DNA from: Flavobacterium hibisci
GTDB lineage: Bacteria; Bacteroidota; Bacteroidia; Flavobacteriales; Flavobacteriaceae
Reading direction: 5' to 3'
Length of the DNA stretch: 64,000 bases
NCBI RefSeq assembly: GCF_020026925.1
Contig: NZ_JAIQDW010000001.1
Span: 372,001-436,000, forward strand
Part shown: positions 24,611 through 33,840 of the stretch, piece by piece
Layout: each line of letters starts with the position of its first letter
Position numbering within the stretch: the first letter of the stretch is position 1
Program-made: the position numbers and the translations under genes
The notes under the pieces: model-generated
The model's input: only the letters and a program-made list of their open reading frames with translations
The model's database searches: none
What the model was told of the DNA's origin: nothing

Positions 24611-25051
24611 ATGATGAACCTGAACGAAATTATAGAAAAATTACCTTACACAGAACCTTTTCTGTTTGTAGATGAACTGCTTCATGTCGATGAAAACAGT
24701 ATTTCAGGAACTTATACTTTTAAAGAAGACCTGGACTTTTATAAAGGTCATTTTAAAGGAAATCCTGTAACCCCTGGTGTAATCCTGACAGAAACGATGG
24801 CCCAGATAGGCATGGTTTGCCTTGGAATCTATCTGTTAGGTGATGCCTTTAACAAAGAAACAGTCATTGCTTTCACTTCTGCCGATATGCAGTTTTTAAA
24901 AGCGGTTTATCCTAATGAAAAAGTTACTGTAACAGCTCAAAAAACATTTTTCAGGTTTGGAAAATTAAAATGTGAAGCAGTAATGAAAAATGAAGCCGGA
25001 CAGGAAGTCTGTAAAGGAATTTTGGCCGGAATGATAACGACAAAATTATGA
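24611..25051 (+). CDS. FabZ-like 3-hydroxyacyl-ACP dehydratase of the polyketide operon
   Basis: This 146-residue hotdog protein matches FabZ/FabA: LPYTEPFLFVDELLHVDEN at the start, and the active-site helix GHFKGNPVTPGVILTETMAQ with catalytic His47 and Glu61. It should remove water from a 3-hydroxyacyl chain carried on an acyl carrier protein, giving a trans-2-enoyl product. No ketoreductase or enoyl reductase is encoded in the operon. Those steps, if used, must be borrowed from primary fatty acid synthesis. It lies 21 bases after the type III PKS gene and overlaps the ketosynthase start as ATGA. Confidence 0.9.
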   Translation: MMNLNEIIEKLPYTEPFLFVDELLHVDENSISGTYTFKEDLDFYKGHFKGNPVTPGVILTETMAQIGMVCLGIYLLGDAFNKETVIAFTSADMQFLKAVYPNEKVTVTAQKTFFRFGKLKCEAVMKNEAGQEVCKGILAGMITTKL

Positions 25052-26322
25052 GTAAACGGGTTGTAATAACAGGTCTTGGTGTAGCAGCTCCAAATGGTGT
25101 TGGAATTCCTGCGTTTACCTCTGCTATTAAAAATGGGGTATCGGGTATAAGGCATGATGCGCAATTGCAGGAACTTCAATTTTCGTGTCAGATTGCAGGC
25201 AAGCCTGAAATAACCGAAGAACTCAAATCGCAATATTTCACCGATCTTGAACTGCGCGGGTTTAACAGTACCGGGATTTTGTATGGTGTTGTTGCAGGTA
25301 TGGAAGCCTGGAAAAATGCGGGATTACCAGTAGAAATTAATGACGAGCCGGATTGGGATAGCGGAACTATTTTTGGATCCGGAACTTCCGGAATTGATAA
25401 ATTTCGCGAAAGCATTTATAAAATAGACGAATTGCAGACCCGAAAATTAGGGAGTACCGTCGTGGCTCAGACTATGAACAGCGGCATAAGTGCTTATCTT
25501 GGCGGCAAACTCGGTTTAGGAAATCAGGTAACCACAAATTCATCAGCCTGTTCAACCGGAACCGAAGCGATAATAATGGCTTATGACCGAATAAAATCAG
25601 GAAAGGCAAAACGCATATTAGCAGGAAGTACAGGTGACAGCGGCCCGTATATTTGGGCTGGATTTGATGCACTTCGCGTATGCAGTTCAAAATACAATGA
25701 GAATCCGGAACTTGGCTCACGCCCTATGAGTGCAACAGCAGCAGGATTTGTACCCGGAAGCGGCGCAGGCGCTTTGCTTATTGAAGATTTGGATACTGCT
25801 TTAGAACGTGGTGCCACTATTTATGCTGAAATTTTAGGTGGAAATGTAAACTCAGGTGGTCAGCGTGGAAACGGAAGTATGACGGCTCCAAACAGCACTG
25901 CAGTACAGCGATGTATTACAGAAGCTATACAGAATGCGGAAATTTCATCAGCCGGTATTGATGCTATAAATGGTCATCTCACCGCTACTACAAAAGACAG
26001 TCTTGAAATAGAAAACTGGACAAAAGCACTAAACCGAAAAGGAGATAATTTCCCGTATATAAATTCCCTAAAAAGCATGACCGGCCATTGCCTGAGTGCT
26101 GCAGGAAGTATTGAAAGTGTCGCTTCCGTACTACAGCTTTATGAAGGTTTTTTATTTGGAAATACCAATTGTGAAGATCTTCACCCTGATATTGAGAAGC
26201 TTATTGACCCCTCAAAAGTGCTTTATAAAACATTTGATATTGATCTGAATATTGTAGCGAAAGCCAGTTTTGGTTTTGGTGATGTAAATGCTTGTGTACT
26301 ATTTAAAAAATATAAAAATTAA
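25048..26322 (+). CDS. Beta-ketoacyl-ACP synthase (KAS II/FabF-like) of the polyketide operon
   Basis: This 424-residue thiolase-fold enzyme has a Cys-His-His active site: Cys168 in SSACSTGTEAI, His in INGHLTATTKDS (usually NxHGTST), and His in SMTGHCLSAAGS. The expected glycine-rich FGFGDVNA end is present. It should extend an ACP-bound acyl chain with malonyl-ACP. There is only one ketosynthase and no chain-length-factor partner, unlike aryl polyene or type II aromatic systems. The start overlaps the dehydratase stop as ATGA and the ACP gene begins one base after its stop. The altered NGHLTAT motif marks it as a specialised branch rather than the housekeeping FabF. Confidence 0.9.
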   Translation: MSKRVVITGLGVAAPNGVGIPAFTSAIKNGVSGIRHDAQLQELQFSCQIAGKPEITEELKSQYFTDLELRGFNSTGILYGVVAGMEAWKNAGLPVEINDEPDWDSGTIFGSGTSGIDKFRESIYKIDELQTRKLGSTVVAQTMNSGISAYLGGKLGLGNQVTTNSSACSTGTEAIIMAYDRIKSGKAKRILAGSTGDSGPYIWAGFDALRVCSSKYNENPELGSRPMSATAAGFVPGSGAGALLIEDLDTALERGATIYAEILGGNVNSGGQRGNGSMTAPNSTAVQRCITEAIQNAEISSAGIDAINGHLTATTKDSLEIENWTKALNRKGDNFPYINSLKSMTGHCLSAAGSIESVASVLQLYEGFLFGNTNCEDLHPDIEKLIDPSKVLYKTFDIDLNIVAKASFGFGDVNACVLFKKYKN

Positions 26323-26323
26323 T

Positions 26324-26578
26324 ATGAATAAAGAAGAACTTATTGCCAAATTAAAAGTTATTATTAAGCCTTATACGGCTAATAATGAAGCTTATGATAA
26401 TCTTACTGAGAATACAGATTTTATAAAAGATCTCGAAATCAATTCGGCTAATCTAGTCGATATTGTACTTGATATTGAAGAAAATTTCGACGTTGTCATT
26501 GATAATACAGACATGGAAAGAATGCTGGATGTGAAAACGGCAGTCGAAATAATTGAAACTAAATTAGCGGCAAAATGA
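26324..26578 (+). CDS. Dedicated acyl carrier protein
   Basis: This 84-residue protein is a phosphopantetheine-binding carrier. The attachment site is Ser41 in DLEINSANLVDIVLDIEENF, where the usual DSL motif is replaced by NSA. Acidic helices 2 and 3 (EENFDVVIDNTDMERM) are as in ACPs. I chose ATG 26324, one base after the ketosynthase stop, rather than the earlier in-frame ATG that overlaps the ketosynthase end. Its stop overlaps the phosphopantetheinyl transferase start as ATGA, which fits a private carrier and its own activating enzyme. It should carry the chain built by the ketosynthase and dehydratase, possibly for hand-off to the type III PKS. Confidence 0.9.
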   Translation: MNKEELIAKLKVIIKPYTANNEAYDNLTENTDFIKDLEINSANLVDIVLDIEENFDVVIDNTDMERMLDVKTAVEIIETKLAAK

Positions 26579-27072
26579 TTGGCAATGACGTGGTAGATAT
26601 ATTGCAATCACGTCAGGAAAGTAACTGGCAGCGCAAAGGATTTCTGGAAAAACTGTTCACCGCAGAAGAACAGTTTTTTATACAACAGGATTCTAATCCG
26701 GAAATTATGGTATGGCTGTTTTGGAGTATGAAAGAAGCGGCATATAAAATCTATAACCGCGAGACAAAACGAAGAGAGTATATTCCTAAGAAACTGATTT
26801 GTAAAATTCTATCGGATGACAGGGATTACATTACAGGTGAGGTGAATTGTGGCGAAAATATTTATCATACAAAATCCACGATTGTAGATGACAGTATACA
26901 TACGATTGCAGTTAGACGCTATGGTGATTTAAACAATGTAATTGAAATTAAAAAAACAGGAATATTTAAAGATCAATATGGAATTCCTTATTTAAGTAAC
27001 GGTAGTAAACCAATTAAAAATGTGTCAGTTAGCAATCATGGTAGATTTGAAAAAATAGTCACTATTGTTTGA
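26575..27072 (+). CDS. 4'-phosphopantetheinyl transferase (AcpS/Sfp superfamily)
   Basis: This 165-residue protein has the family's magnesium-binding motifs IGNDVVDI at the N-terminus and WSMKEAAYKIYNR near residue 65, and the typical end PIKNVSVSNHGRF. It should transfer phosphopantetheine from CoA to Ser41 of the carrier protein encoded immediately upstream, with which it overlaps by four bases. Having a private transferase implies that the carrier may be poorly recognised by the housekeeping AcpS. It is the last gene of the operon; no clear hairpin terminator follows before the antiporter gene 66 bases downstream. Confidence 0.9.
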   Translation: MIGNDVVDILQSRQESNWQRKGFLEKLFTAEEQFFIQQDSNPEIMVWLFWSMKEAAYKIYNRETKRREYIPKKLICKILSDDRDYITGEVNCGENIYHTKSTIVDDSIHTIAVRRYGDLNNVIEIKKTGIFKDQYGIPYLSNGSKPIKNVSVSNHGRFEKIVTIV

Positions 27073-27138
27073 ATTAGCTAAATTTAAATATTAGTTTTAA
27101 ATAAAAAATGTTTTTTTTAACTGAATAGAAACTAAAAA

Positions 27139-28713
27139 ATGCTTGAGAATTTTCCTTTTTATCTGGGCCTGCTAATCGTCATTTTATTACTGATTATGCT
27201 GGCTAATAAAATAAAAGTAGCATATCCAATTTTATTGGTATTAGCCGGATTGGTGATCAGTTTTATTCCGGGTGTGCCTCTTATAAAGATAGATCCGGAA
27301 CTTATTTTTTTTATTTTTTTGCCCCCTTTGTTATACGAAGCGGCCTGGACGGTTTCGTGGAAAGAAATGTGGCGCTGGAGGAGAATTATTACAAGTTTTG
27401 CTTTTGTAGTGGTCTTTCTGTCAGCACTTTCAGTAGCGTTAGTTGCCAATTATTTTATTCCGGGATTTTCAATGGCATTGGGTTTTGTTTTGGGTGGAAT
27501 TGTATCGCCGCCAGATGCCGTAAGCGCCGGTGCCATTTTAAAATTCGTTAAAGTACCAAAAACCTTATCCTCTATTTTGGAAGGTGAAAGTTTATTGAAT
27601 GACGCTTCTTCTTTGATAATTTTCAGATTCGCAATGATTGCTGTGGCAACGGAGCAATTTATATTTTCTAAAGCAGCGACAACTTTTAGCTGGATGATCA
27701 TTGGTGGTGTGTCGATTGGCCTGTTTATTGGATGGCTTTTTATGAAGGCTCATAAATATTTGCCTACAGATGCCAATTCTGATATCGTTTTATCTTTACT
27801 GACACCTTACATTATATATCTCGCTGCTGAAGAAGTACATTGTTCAGGTGTTTTGGCTGTAGTAAGCGGAGGTTTGCTTTTGTCTAACAACAGACATCGT
27901 TTTCTTAACAGCAAATCCCGCCTTCGTGGTGTGAATGTTTGGGAAAGTTTCTGTTTTATTCTGAACGGATTCGTCTTTATGCTAATCGGTTTAGATTTGC
28001 CCCAGATTACAAATGGCCTTGAAGAAGTCAGCCTGCCTTCAGCAATTGGTTATGGTGTATTAATAACACTCGTTTTGATCGTCAGTCGGATACTTTCCTC
28101 TTACGGCGCTGTAGTTGTAACTTTAATTGCACGCAACTTTATTACTGTGGCCGATACAAGAAATCCTGGCATGAAAGTACCTTTTATCCTCGGCTGGACC
28201 GGTATGAGAGGCGTTGTTTCACTGGCTGCAGCCTTATCAATACCTGTTTATTTGAATAATGGTAATGGTTTTCCACAGCGAAACCTGATCTTGTTTATCA
28301 CCTTCGTCGTAATTCTTTTGACTTTATTAATTCAGGGATTGACATTGCCTTATTTTATTAAAAAAATAAAGCTTACAGATATTTACGATCCGACACCCCG
28401 CGATGAAGCTTACAATCAATTGCGACAAGAATTGGCCCAATATGCGCTGCATTATTTAAAAACGAATTACAACGATCAGTTAGACTCTAACACTCCTTTG
28501 AAATATCTTATCAAGAGATGGGAACAGCACAGTAATGGAATTGATGATGAATCTATTGGCACCGATCTCAAGGTTATTTACCTCGATTTGTTACATAAGC
28601 AGAGAGAATGGCTGGTGAATAAAAATAAAGAGGATCAGACTTTAGACGAATCAATAATTAGGCGACAAATGCATTATCTGGATATTGAAGAAGAAAAATT
28701 AAGATATATTTGA
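27139..28713 (+). CDS. Na+/H+ antiporter (CPA1/NhaP family)
   Basis: This 524-residue inner-membrane protein has about 12 membrane helices in the first 410 residues and a cytoplasmic tail. The antiporter core motifs GIVSPPDAVSAGAIL and GESLLNDASSLIIF (the Asp ion site of CPA1) are intact, as is GWTGMRGVVSLAAALS. It exchanges sodium or potassium ions for protons. It lies 66 bases after the phosphopantetheinyl transferase gene on the same strand but has no obvious link to that pathway. It converges with the minus-strand molybdenum enzyme operon, with only 2 bases between stop codons. Confidence 0.92.
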   Translation: MLENFPFYLGLLIVILLLIMLANKIKVAYPILLVLAGLVISFIPGVPLIKIDPELIFFIFLPPLLYEAAWTVSWKEMWRWRRIITSFAFVVVFLSALSVALVANYFIPGFSMALGFVLGGIVSPPDAVSAGAILKFVKVPKTLSSILEGESLLNDASSLIIFRFAMIAVATEQFIFSKAATTFSWMIIGGVSIGLFIGWLFMKAHKYLPTDANSDIVLSLLTPYIIYLAAEEVHCSGVLAVVSGGLLLSNNRHRFLNSKSRLRGVNVWESFCFILNGFVFMLIGLDLPQITNGLEEVSLPSAIGYGVLITLVLIVSRILSSYGAVVVTLIARNFITVADTRNPGMKVPFILGWTGMRGVVSLAAALSIPVYLNNGNGFPQRNLILFITFVVILLTLLIQGLTLPYFIKKIKLTDIYDPTPRDEAYNQLRQELAQYALHYLKTNYNDQLDSNTPLKYLIKRWEQHSNGIDDESIGTDLKVIYLDLLHKQREWLVNKNKEDQTLDESIIRRQMHYLDIEEEKLRYI

Positions 28714-28715
28714 GT

Positions 28716-29309
28716 TTAATTAACTCTGTAAAGTTCACTGTAAGATTCAAATGTATCTATATCAGCTATATTATCTTGCGTAATAACTTCCTTAACCTCA
28801 CTTTTATTTCTGTTGATAATTTGCTTAGCTCCTTCATCATTTATTAATAATGTAAGTTCTGAGAAAAATTTTCCTGGAAAAAGAACCGGCACTCCTCTGT
28901 AATCTTCTTTTCGGGTTATGACAATGGCTTCTTTTTCTTTTTTATGAAGTGCTAATAGTGTATTTAAATGATGAATGCTAATAAATGGCTGATCTGCCAA
29001 AACAAATAAAATGGCATTAATATCCGGATATTTTTTATTTATTTCAGCTGTTGCTAATGCTATAGAGCTCCCCAATCCTTGTTGCCAGTTTTCATTGATT
29101 AGAATATTGGCTCGCGATAAATCTATTTTTTCTTTAATTTCATTTGTATAAGCGCCCAGGACGACAAACACTTCAACTGCCTCAACTAAACATGTATTTT
29201 CGATAACACTGCCTAATAAAGTTGAATTTTTCCATGGCAGCAACTGCTTCGATTGTCCCATTCTTTTAGAATTACCGGCGGCTAATACTACTATGGCAGT
29301 TTGATTCAT
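28716..29309 (-). CDS. MobA/MocA-like nucleotidyltransferase (molybdenum cofactor CMP/GMP transfer)
   Basis: This 197-residue GT-A-fold protein starts with the nucleotide-binding motif VLAAGNSKRMGQSKQLLPW and has FVLADQPFIS, the DQP-type metal motif of MocA/MobA proteins. It is the last gene of a minus-strand operon for a molybdenum hydroxylase, so it probably attaches CMP or GMP to molybdopterin for that enzyme. Xanthine-oxidase-type enzymes commonly use the cytosine form made by MocA. The XdhC-family gene is 17 bases upstream. Confidence 0.85.
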   Translation of the reverse strand: MNQTAIVVLAAGNSKRMGQSKQLLPWKNSTLLGSVIENTCLVEAVEVFVVLGAYTNEIKEKIDLSRANILINENWQQGLGSSIALATAEINKKYPDINAILFVLADQPFISIHHLNTLLALHKKEKEAIVITRKEDYRGVPVLFPGKFFSELTLLINDEGAKQIINRNKSEVKEVITQDNIADIDTFESYSELYRVN

Positions 29310-29326
29310 TACTTTCCTGTTATGAG

Positions 29327-30334
29327 TTAAGAATGAATCGCATTAATTTTATACTTTAAGGATATTGGCTCTTCTTTCCTTACGACCGAAAGTATTTCAG
29401 CAATAATACTGACGGCAATTTCCTGAGGCGTTTCTGCTCCAATGCTAATGCCCGATGGGCCATATGTTACATCCAACAGACTTTCATTATAAGAATCTGT
29501 AAATTCAAAAAAATCGTTTAAGATTTGATTTCTTCTCTTAACCGGCCCCAGAAGTCCCAGATAAGCGGGCTGTGCATTTTTTAATCCGATGAGGAACTTT
29601 AAATCGGTTGAATAACTGTGTGTCATTAAAATAACTGCCGTTTCGCTATCAATGGAAAGTGTGCTAATTTCTTCAGGCAGCAAATGTAAAACCTGATTTG
29701 CACCCGGAAAATTAGCAATCGTCTTAGGATCTTTTACAGATGCTACAATTGTTACTTCCCAGCCTGTTAAAGAGGCAAAATGACATAATTGGACAGCATC
29801 ATGTTCTGATCCAATGATAATTAAATGAAAGCGCGGCTGAAGAATTTGTTTGTAAACAGGTAATGTTTTATCTAATTGAGTATTGGAAAAGGTAATTTTT
29901 TTTCCTTCGAAATGAAATTCGGAACCCAAACCCGGCTGAATTCCCTCTGTTTTGGTGTAAAAAGATTCAATTTCCAGAGTTTGTCTTTTCTTCACAACAC
30001 CCTCTAAAGCATCTAAAACAGCTTTATCAGGAGAAAAGGATTCTAAAAGAATATAGAGAATACCTTCGCATCCCATTCGGTACCTTCCATCATAAACCAT
30101 GATTTTTGCTTTGTGATCCAAAAATACAGACTGAGATAGTTTGAGGATTTCATTTTCAACACAGCCTCCGCTTACAGCTCCAGTCATTGAATTATTTTCA
30201 AAAATCAGCATACGAACTCCCGGTCTTCTGTAAGACGAGCCTTCAATAGCCACAACCGTAGCCATAACACTTTTAAGTCCGATTGTCTGTGCTAAAATGT
30301 ATGATTCTTTTAATTTTAATAATTCGTGCATCAT
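29327..30334 (-). CDS. XdhC/CoxI-family molybdenum enzyme maturation protein
   Basis: This 335-residue protein has the XdhC N-terminal domain (VMATVVAIEGSSYRRPGVRM, GAVSGGCVENEI, with the conserved Cys) and a C-terminal Rossmann region (FHLIIIGSEHDAVQLCHFA, VILMTHSYSTDLKFLIGL, YLGLLGPVKRR, GPSGISIGAETPQEIAVSI). XdhC proteins bind and sulfurate the molybdenum cofactor before insertion into xanthine-oxidase-type enzymes. It lies between the large catalytic subunit gene and the MocA-like gene. An alternative start is the second Met. Confidence 0.9.
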   Translation of the reverse strand: MMHELLKLKESYILAQTIGLKSVMATVVAIEGSSYRRPGVRMLIFENNSMTGAVSGGCVENEILKLSQSVFLDHKAKIMVYDGRYRMGCEGILYILLESFSPDKAVLDALEGVVKKRQTLEIESFYTKTEGIQPGLGSEFHFEGKKITFSNTQLDKTLPVYKQILQPRFHLIIIGSEHDAVQLCHFASLTGWEVTIVASVKDPKTIANFPGANQVLHLLPEEISTLSIDSETAVILMTHSYSTDLKFLIGLKNAQPAYLGLLGPVKRRNQILNDFFEFTDSYNESLLDVTYGPSGISIGAETPQEIAVSIIAEILSVVRKEEPISLKYKINAIHS

Positions 30335-30391
30335 ACTTTAATCCTTTTTTGAAATAATTTTTCCCTCAGCATTTGAATATTTACTAATTGA

Positions 30392-32554
30392 TTAAACTTT
30401 TTCAAGGCTGAAAGGCAAAGTTCTGATTCGTTTTCCTGTCAAATCAAATATGGCATTGGTTAATGCCGGCGCAAAAGGCGGAAGTGCCGGTTCACCCACT
30501 CCTCCTGCATCTTCTTCATTTTCCATAATGTGTACTTCTATCGAAGGAATTTCATTAATACGGGGCATTGGATAATCATAAAAATTATGCTGTTCCACGA
30601 TATTTTCTTTGAATGTAATCTGATGTGTTGTCGCAGCACCTAGTCCCATGACAATAGAACCTTCAATCTGTGCGTGAATGATATCCGGATTTACATACCA
30701 GCCACAATCCATGACAGCCCAGACTTTATCAATTCTAACACCTCCAGCAGGATTTTTGGAAACTTTTACAACCTGTCCAACTGTTGAATTGAAGCATTCT
30801 GTAATAGCAACGCCATATCCTTCATTTTTTTTACGGTTTTTCCAGCCTGAAACTTCTTCCATTTTATCAATTAATTTTTGACAGCGCCCTTCCTGTAAAT
30901 GCTCCCGACGAAAACTTAACGGATCTTTTCCAGCTTCGTGTGCCATTTCATCAATGAAACTTTCATAGGCAAATCCGTTTGTAGAAGCGTATACTGATCT
31001 CCAGAAACTTGTTGGAATACTGGTTTCAAAAAGAACATCTGAAAAGCTTACGTTTTTTACGCTTTCATAATAAGGTTTTAAAAATCCTTCACTGGTACTT
31101 CCATTAGGCTTGTTCTTTGGGGCTCCACTCCAGTGTCCATTGTTTTGACCCGCCATTCGAAACTTTAAAGCTTCCATTTTTCCATTCGAAACAGTTCCTT
31201 CACAGCGGTAGGAAATTCCGGGACGAAAAGGGCCTAAAGTAGCATCATCTTCCCGTGTCCAGACAACCTGAACCGGACCGCCAATTTCCTTTGAAACCGC
31301 TACGGCCTCATACGGATAGTCGTTCATAGCTTTACGGCCAAAGCCACCGCCCAGAAAAGTCATATTTACAATTACTTTTTCTTTATCTATTGCAAACTTT
31401 TTACTTATATAATCCTGGACCCAGCCTGGAGCTTGTATTGGCCCCCAAATTTCAATTGAATCCCCTTTGTGATGCGCAATGCAATTTACTGGCTCCATCG
31501 CAACGTGTGACTGATAGGGAGTTTGATAAACAACGTCTAATTTCCTATCTGTTTTAGATAATACTTCGGTTGGATTTCCATGTGTTTTAAGCGGCATTCC
31601 TTCTTCTGTTTTAAGAAGATTATGTTGGGTTTCGAATATTTCAGGCGTACTCCAGTGTTTAAAACCACTACTGTCCCACTCTACTTTCAACTGTTTTCTG
31701 CCTTCAAGAGCAGCCCAGGTTGAAGTAGCCACTACCGCAATACCTTCACGGATATGCTCGTAATAACCCATGTTAACTTTAAAAACGCGTTTCACACCCG
31801 GAATTTTTAATGCAGCGGTTGCATCAAAACTTTTGACTTTTCCAAGATAGCGTGGATCACGTTCTACAGAGGCAAATAGCATTCCCGGAATTCTCTTGTC
31901 AAGTCCGAAAATTAATTCACCATTAGTTTTAAGAGGTGTGTCAATTCTTCGAAGAGGTTTTCTAATCAGTTTATATTCAGAAATTTTCTTCAGTTTTGGT
32001 TCTTTTGGAACTTCAAGTTTTGAAGCTGCCTCAGCAAGTTCTCCATAATGTAATTTTTTTCCTGATGGTTTATGGATTACCTGTCCTGATTCTGCATAGC
32101 AGTCAGTACTAGCAACATTCCATTTTGTGGCTGCTGCAGTAATAAGCATTTCACGTGCACCAGCACTTAATTTGAGCAGTTTTTTATATGCAGAACGAAT
32201 CGTTGAACTTCCTCCGGTAATTTGTCCGCCGTATTTTTTTTCGTTACCAATAGCAAAGATGACATTGATATCTTTCATGTCAACTTCAAGTTCCTCAGCC
32301 ACAATTTGCGGTACCGACTGATAAGAGCCCTGTCCCATTTCTGCCCTGTGATTTACAATAGTCACTTTTCCTGACGGATTGATAATAATCCAGGGACATA
32401 ATTCTATTTCTGAATCACTTAATTCAGAAGGCCTTACTAGTACCGGTGCACCATTTGTCGGGAAGTAAAATCCAAGACACAATGCAGCACCTCCTAATCC
32501 GGTAAGTTTCAGGAAATTTCTTCTTGTAGTATCTATGTTATTATTTTGAGTCAT
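30392..32554 (-). CDS. Molybdopterin-binding subunit, isoquinoline 1-oxidoreductase/aldehyde dehydrogenase type
   Basis: This 720-residue catalytic subunit begins with a twin-arginine signal (TTRRNFLKLTGLGGAALCLG), so the folded complex is exported to the periplasm. It has the IorB-type order of molybdopterin contacts: RAEMGQGSYQSVPQIVAEEL, TFLGGGFGRKAMNDYPYEA, and the end GVGEPALPPFAPALTNAI with the catalytic Glu. Family members oxidise aldehydes or N-heterocycles. The operon supplies a 2Fe-2S subunit and a two-heme c-type protein as the electron path, and XdhC and MocA for cofactor work. The exact substrate cannot be told. Confidence 0.92.
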   Translation of the reverse strand: MTQNNNIDTTRRNFLKLTGLGGAALCLGFYFPTNGAPVLVRPSELSDSEIELCPWIIINPSGKVTIVNHRAEMGQGSYQSVPQIVAEELEVDMKDINVIFAIGNEKKYGGQITGGSSTIRSAYKKLLKLSAGAREMLITAAATKWNVASTDCYAESGQVIHKPSGKKLHYGELAEAASKLEVPKEPKLKKISEYKLIRKPLRRIDTPLKTNGELIFGLDKRIPGMLFASVERDPRYLGKVKSFDATAALKIPGVKRVFKVNMGYYEHIREGIAVVATSTWAALEGRKQLKVEWDSSGFKHWSTPEIFETQHNLLKTEEGMPLKTHGNPTEVLSKTDRKLDVVYQTPYQSHVAMEPVNCIAHHKGDSIEIWGPIQAPGWVQDYISKKFAIDKEKVIVNMTFLGGGFGRKAMNDYPYEAVAVSKEIGGPVQVVWTREDDATLGPFRPGISYRCEGTVSNGKMEALKFRMAGQNNGHWSGAPKNKPNGSTSEGFLKPYYESVKNVSFSDVLFETSIPTSFWRSVYASTNGFAYESFIDEMAHEAGKDPLSFRREHLQEGRCQKLIDKMEEVSGWKNRKKNEGYGVAITECFNSTVGQVVKVSKNPAGGVRIDKVWAVMDCGWYVNPDIIHAQIEGSIVMGLGAATTHQITFKENIVEQHNFYDYPMPRINEIPSIEVHIMENEEDAGGVGEPALPPFAPALTNAIFDLTGKRIRTLPFSLEKV

Positions 32555-32581
32555 CGGATAATCATTAAAATTAAGATAATG

Positions 32582-33196
32582 TTATTTTGCAGGAGCATAA
32601 GCACCCGTTTTTAGCCACGTAATCCATGCTTTTTTAAATTCGGCATGCGTTAAAGGCGGAGCGGTTCTTCCTTTTCCCATGTTCCAGCCTGCTTTTACCA
32701 AACCATCGTCGGCATGCTCAATAAGTTTCTGTAAATCCTTATTTCCATTAAGTTTTGGGTTCACGAGTTGTTTGGCTAGTTCGTGAGCAGTTTTTCCTTC
32801 AAATACCATTTTCATATCAGCAGGAGGTAAATGCCATTCGGGGTTTCCTGGTGGTGTATGCAGTCCGTGGCTGTTTGATGGCTGATGGCAGTTGGCACAC
32901 TTCATCGCATACATACCTTTTCCGTCTTTGCCTCGTTTGGGTTGCATACTGTGTACAACACTATTATCTCCCTGAAGCGGAATATCCCCTTTTGGATGAC
33001 AATTGACACAACGCGGACTCATTAGAACTTTATAGACCAGTTTAAATGCCGCAACTGACGCTATGCTGTCTTTTTTTACCGGTACAATAGAAACGTATTC
33101 TTTTTCAATAATCCGATTCTGCGAAACAGTAAATGCCAGTCCGATACCTGAGGCCAGCATTATGGCTATCCATATAAATTTAATTTTTGTAGACAT
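32582..33196 (-). CDS. Di-heme c-type cytochrome-like subunit of the molybdenum hydroxylase
   Basis: This 204-residue protein has an N-terminal membrane anchor or signal (FIWIAIMLASGIGLAFTV) and two CxxCH heme sites, RCVNCHPKG and KCANCHQPS. It should sit on the periplasmic face and accept electrons from the Tat-exported molybdenum enzyme encoded 27 bases downstream, passing them to the respiratory chain. Such a small cytochrome takes the place of the FAD subunit of cytoplasmic xanthine dehydrogenases. C-terminal motifs beyond the hemes (WNMGKGRTAPPLTHAEFKKA) are not recognised. Confidence 0.85.
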   Translation of the reverse strand: MSTKIKFIWIAIMLASGIGLAFTVSQNRIIEKEYVSIVPVKKDSIASVAAFKLVYKVLMSPRCVNCHPKGDIPLQGDNSVVHSMQPKRGKDGKGMYAMKCANCHQPSNSHGLHTPPGNPEWHLPPADMKMVFEGKTAHELAKQLVNPKLNGNKDLQKLIEHADDGLVKAGWNMGKGRTAPPLTHAEFKKAWITWLKTGAYAPAK

Positions 33197-33216
33197 AGTT
33201 TTTTGATTACTGCTTA

Positions 33217-33684
33217 TCAGATTTTGTTTTTTTTCTGCAATTCTGAAGCCAGGTGAATGGCTTTACGAATTCGCGGATAAGTACCGCATCTGCAGATGTT
33301 ACCTGCCATGGCATCGTCTATATCCTGATCTGTAGGATTTGGATTTTCCCGTAAAAGTATTGCTGCTGACATGATTTGTCCGGAATGGCAATAGCCACAT
33401 TGGGGTACGTCGATTTCCTGCCAGGCTTTTTGTGCCGGATGGTCATTGTTTTGAGATAATCCTTCTATAGTCACTACATTTTTTCCTTTGGCACGGCTCA
33501 TTTTGGTCACACAGGAACGAACTGCTTCACCATCGAGATGCACTACACAGGCTCCGCATTGTGCGACACCGCAGCCAAATTTTGTTCCCGTTAGTCCCAA
33601 AGTATCACGGATGGCCCAAAGGAGCGGCATGTCGGGGCTGACATCCAGATTTTCGGTTTTGCCATTTACAGTTAGTTGTATCAT
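33217..33684 (-). CDS. 2Fe-2S subunit of the molybdenum hydroxylase (IorA/CoxS type)
   Basis: This 155-residue protein contains both 2Fe-2S clusters of the xanthine oxidase family: the plant-ferredoxin-type site [15 protein letters not shown] with a later Cys in VRSC, and the helical-domain site CGYCHSGQ ... [13 protein letters not shown]. It carries electrons from the molybdenum site to the cytochrome-like subunit. It has no export signal and presumably travels with the Tat-exported large subunit. It is the first gene of the minus-strand operon (33684 down to 28716). Confidence 0.93.
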   Translation of the reverse strand: MIQLTVNGKTENLDVSPDMPLLWAIRDTLGLTGTKFGCGVAQCGACVVHLDGEAVRSCVTKMSRAKGKNVVTIEGLSQNNDHPAQKAWQEIDVPQCGYCHSGQIMSAAILLRENPNPTDQDIDDAMAGNICRCGTYPRIRKAIHLASELQKKNKI

Positions 33685-33840
33685 AGTAAAGTCTATTTTT
33701 TTAAGTGGTCTTTTTTCGTTTCCTAATTTACGAAAAAATCATACATTATAAATGAAGGATGTTATTTGACATCGTTCTAAAGAACTTATTGAATGAGTTG
33801 TTTTTAAACTGATGAAAACATTTTTTTTATTATAAAATCC

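Noticed and set aside
21705..27072. Flexirubin/dialkylresorcinol or aryl polyene cluster
   Set aside because: There is no DarA/DarB-type pair, no ketosynthase/chain-length-factor pair, no ketoreductase and no ammonia-lyase; the ring-forming enzyme is a type III PKS.
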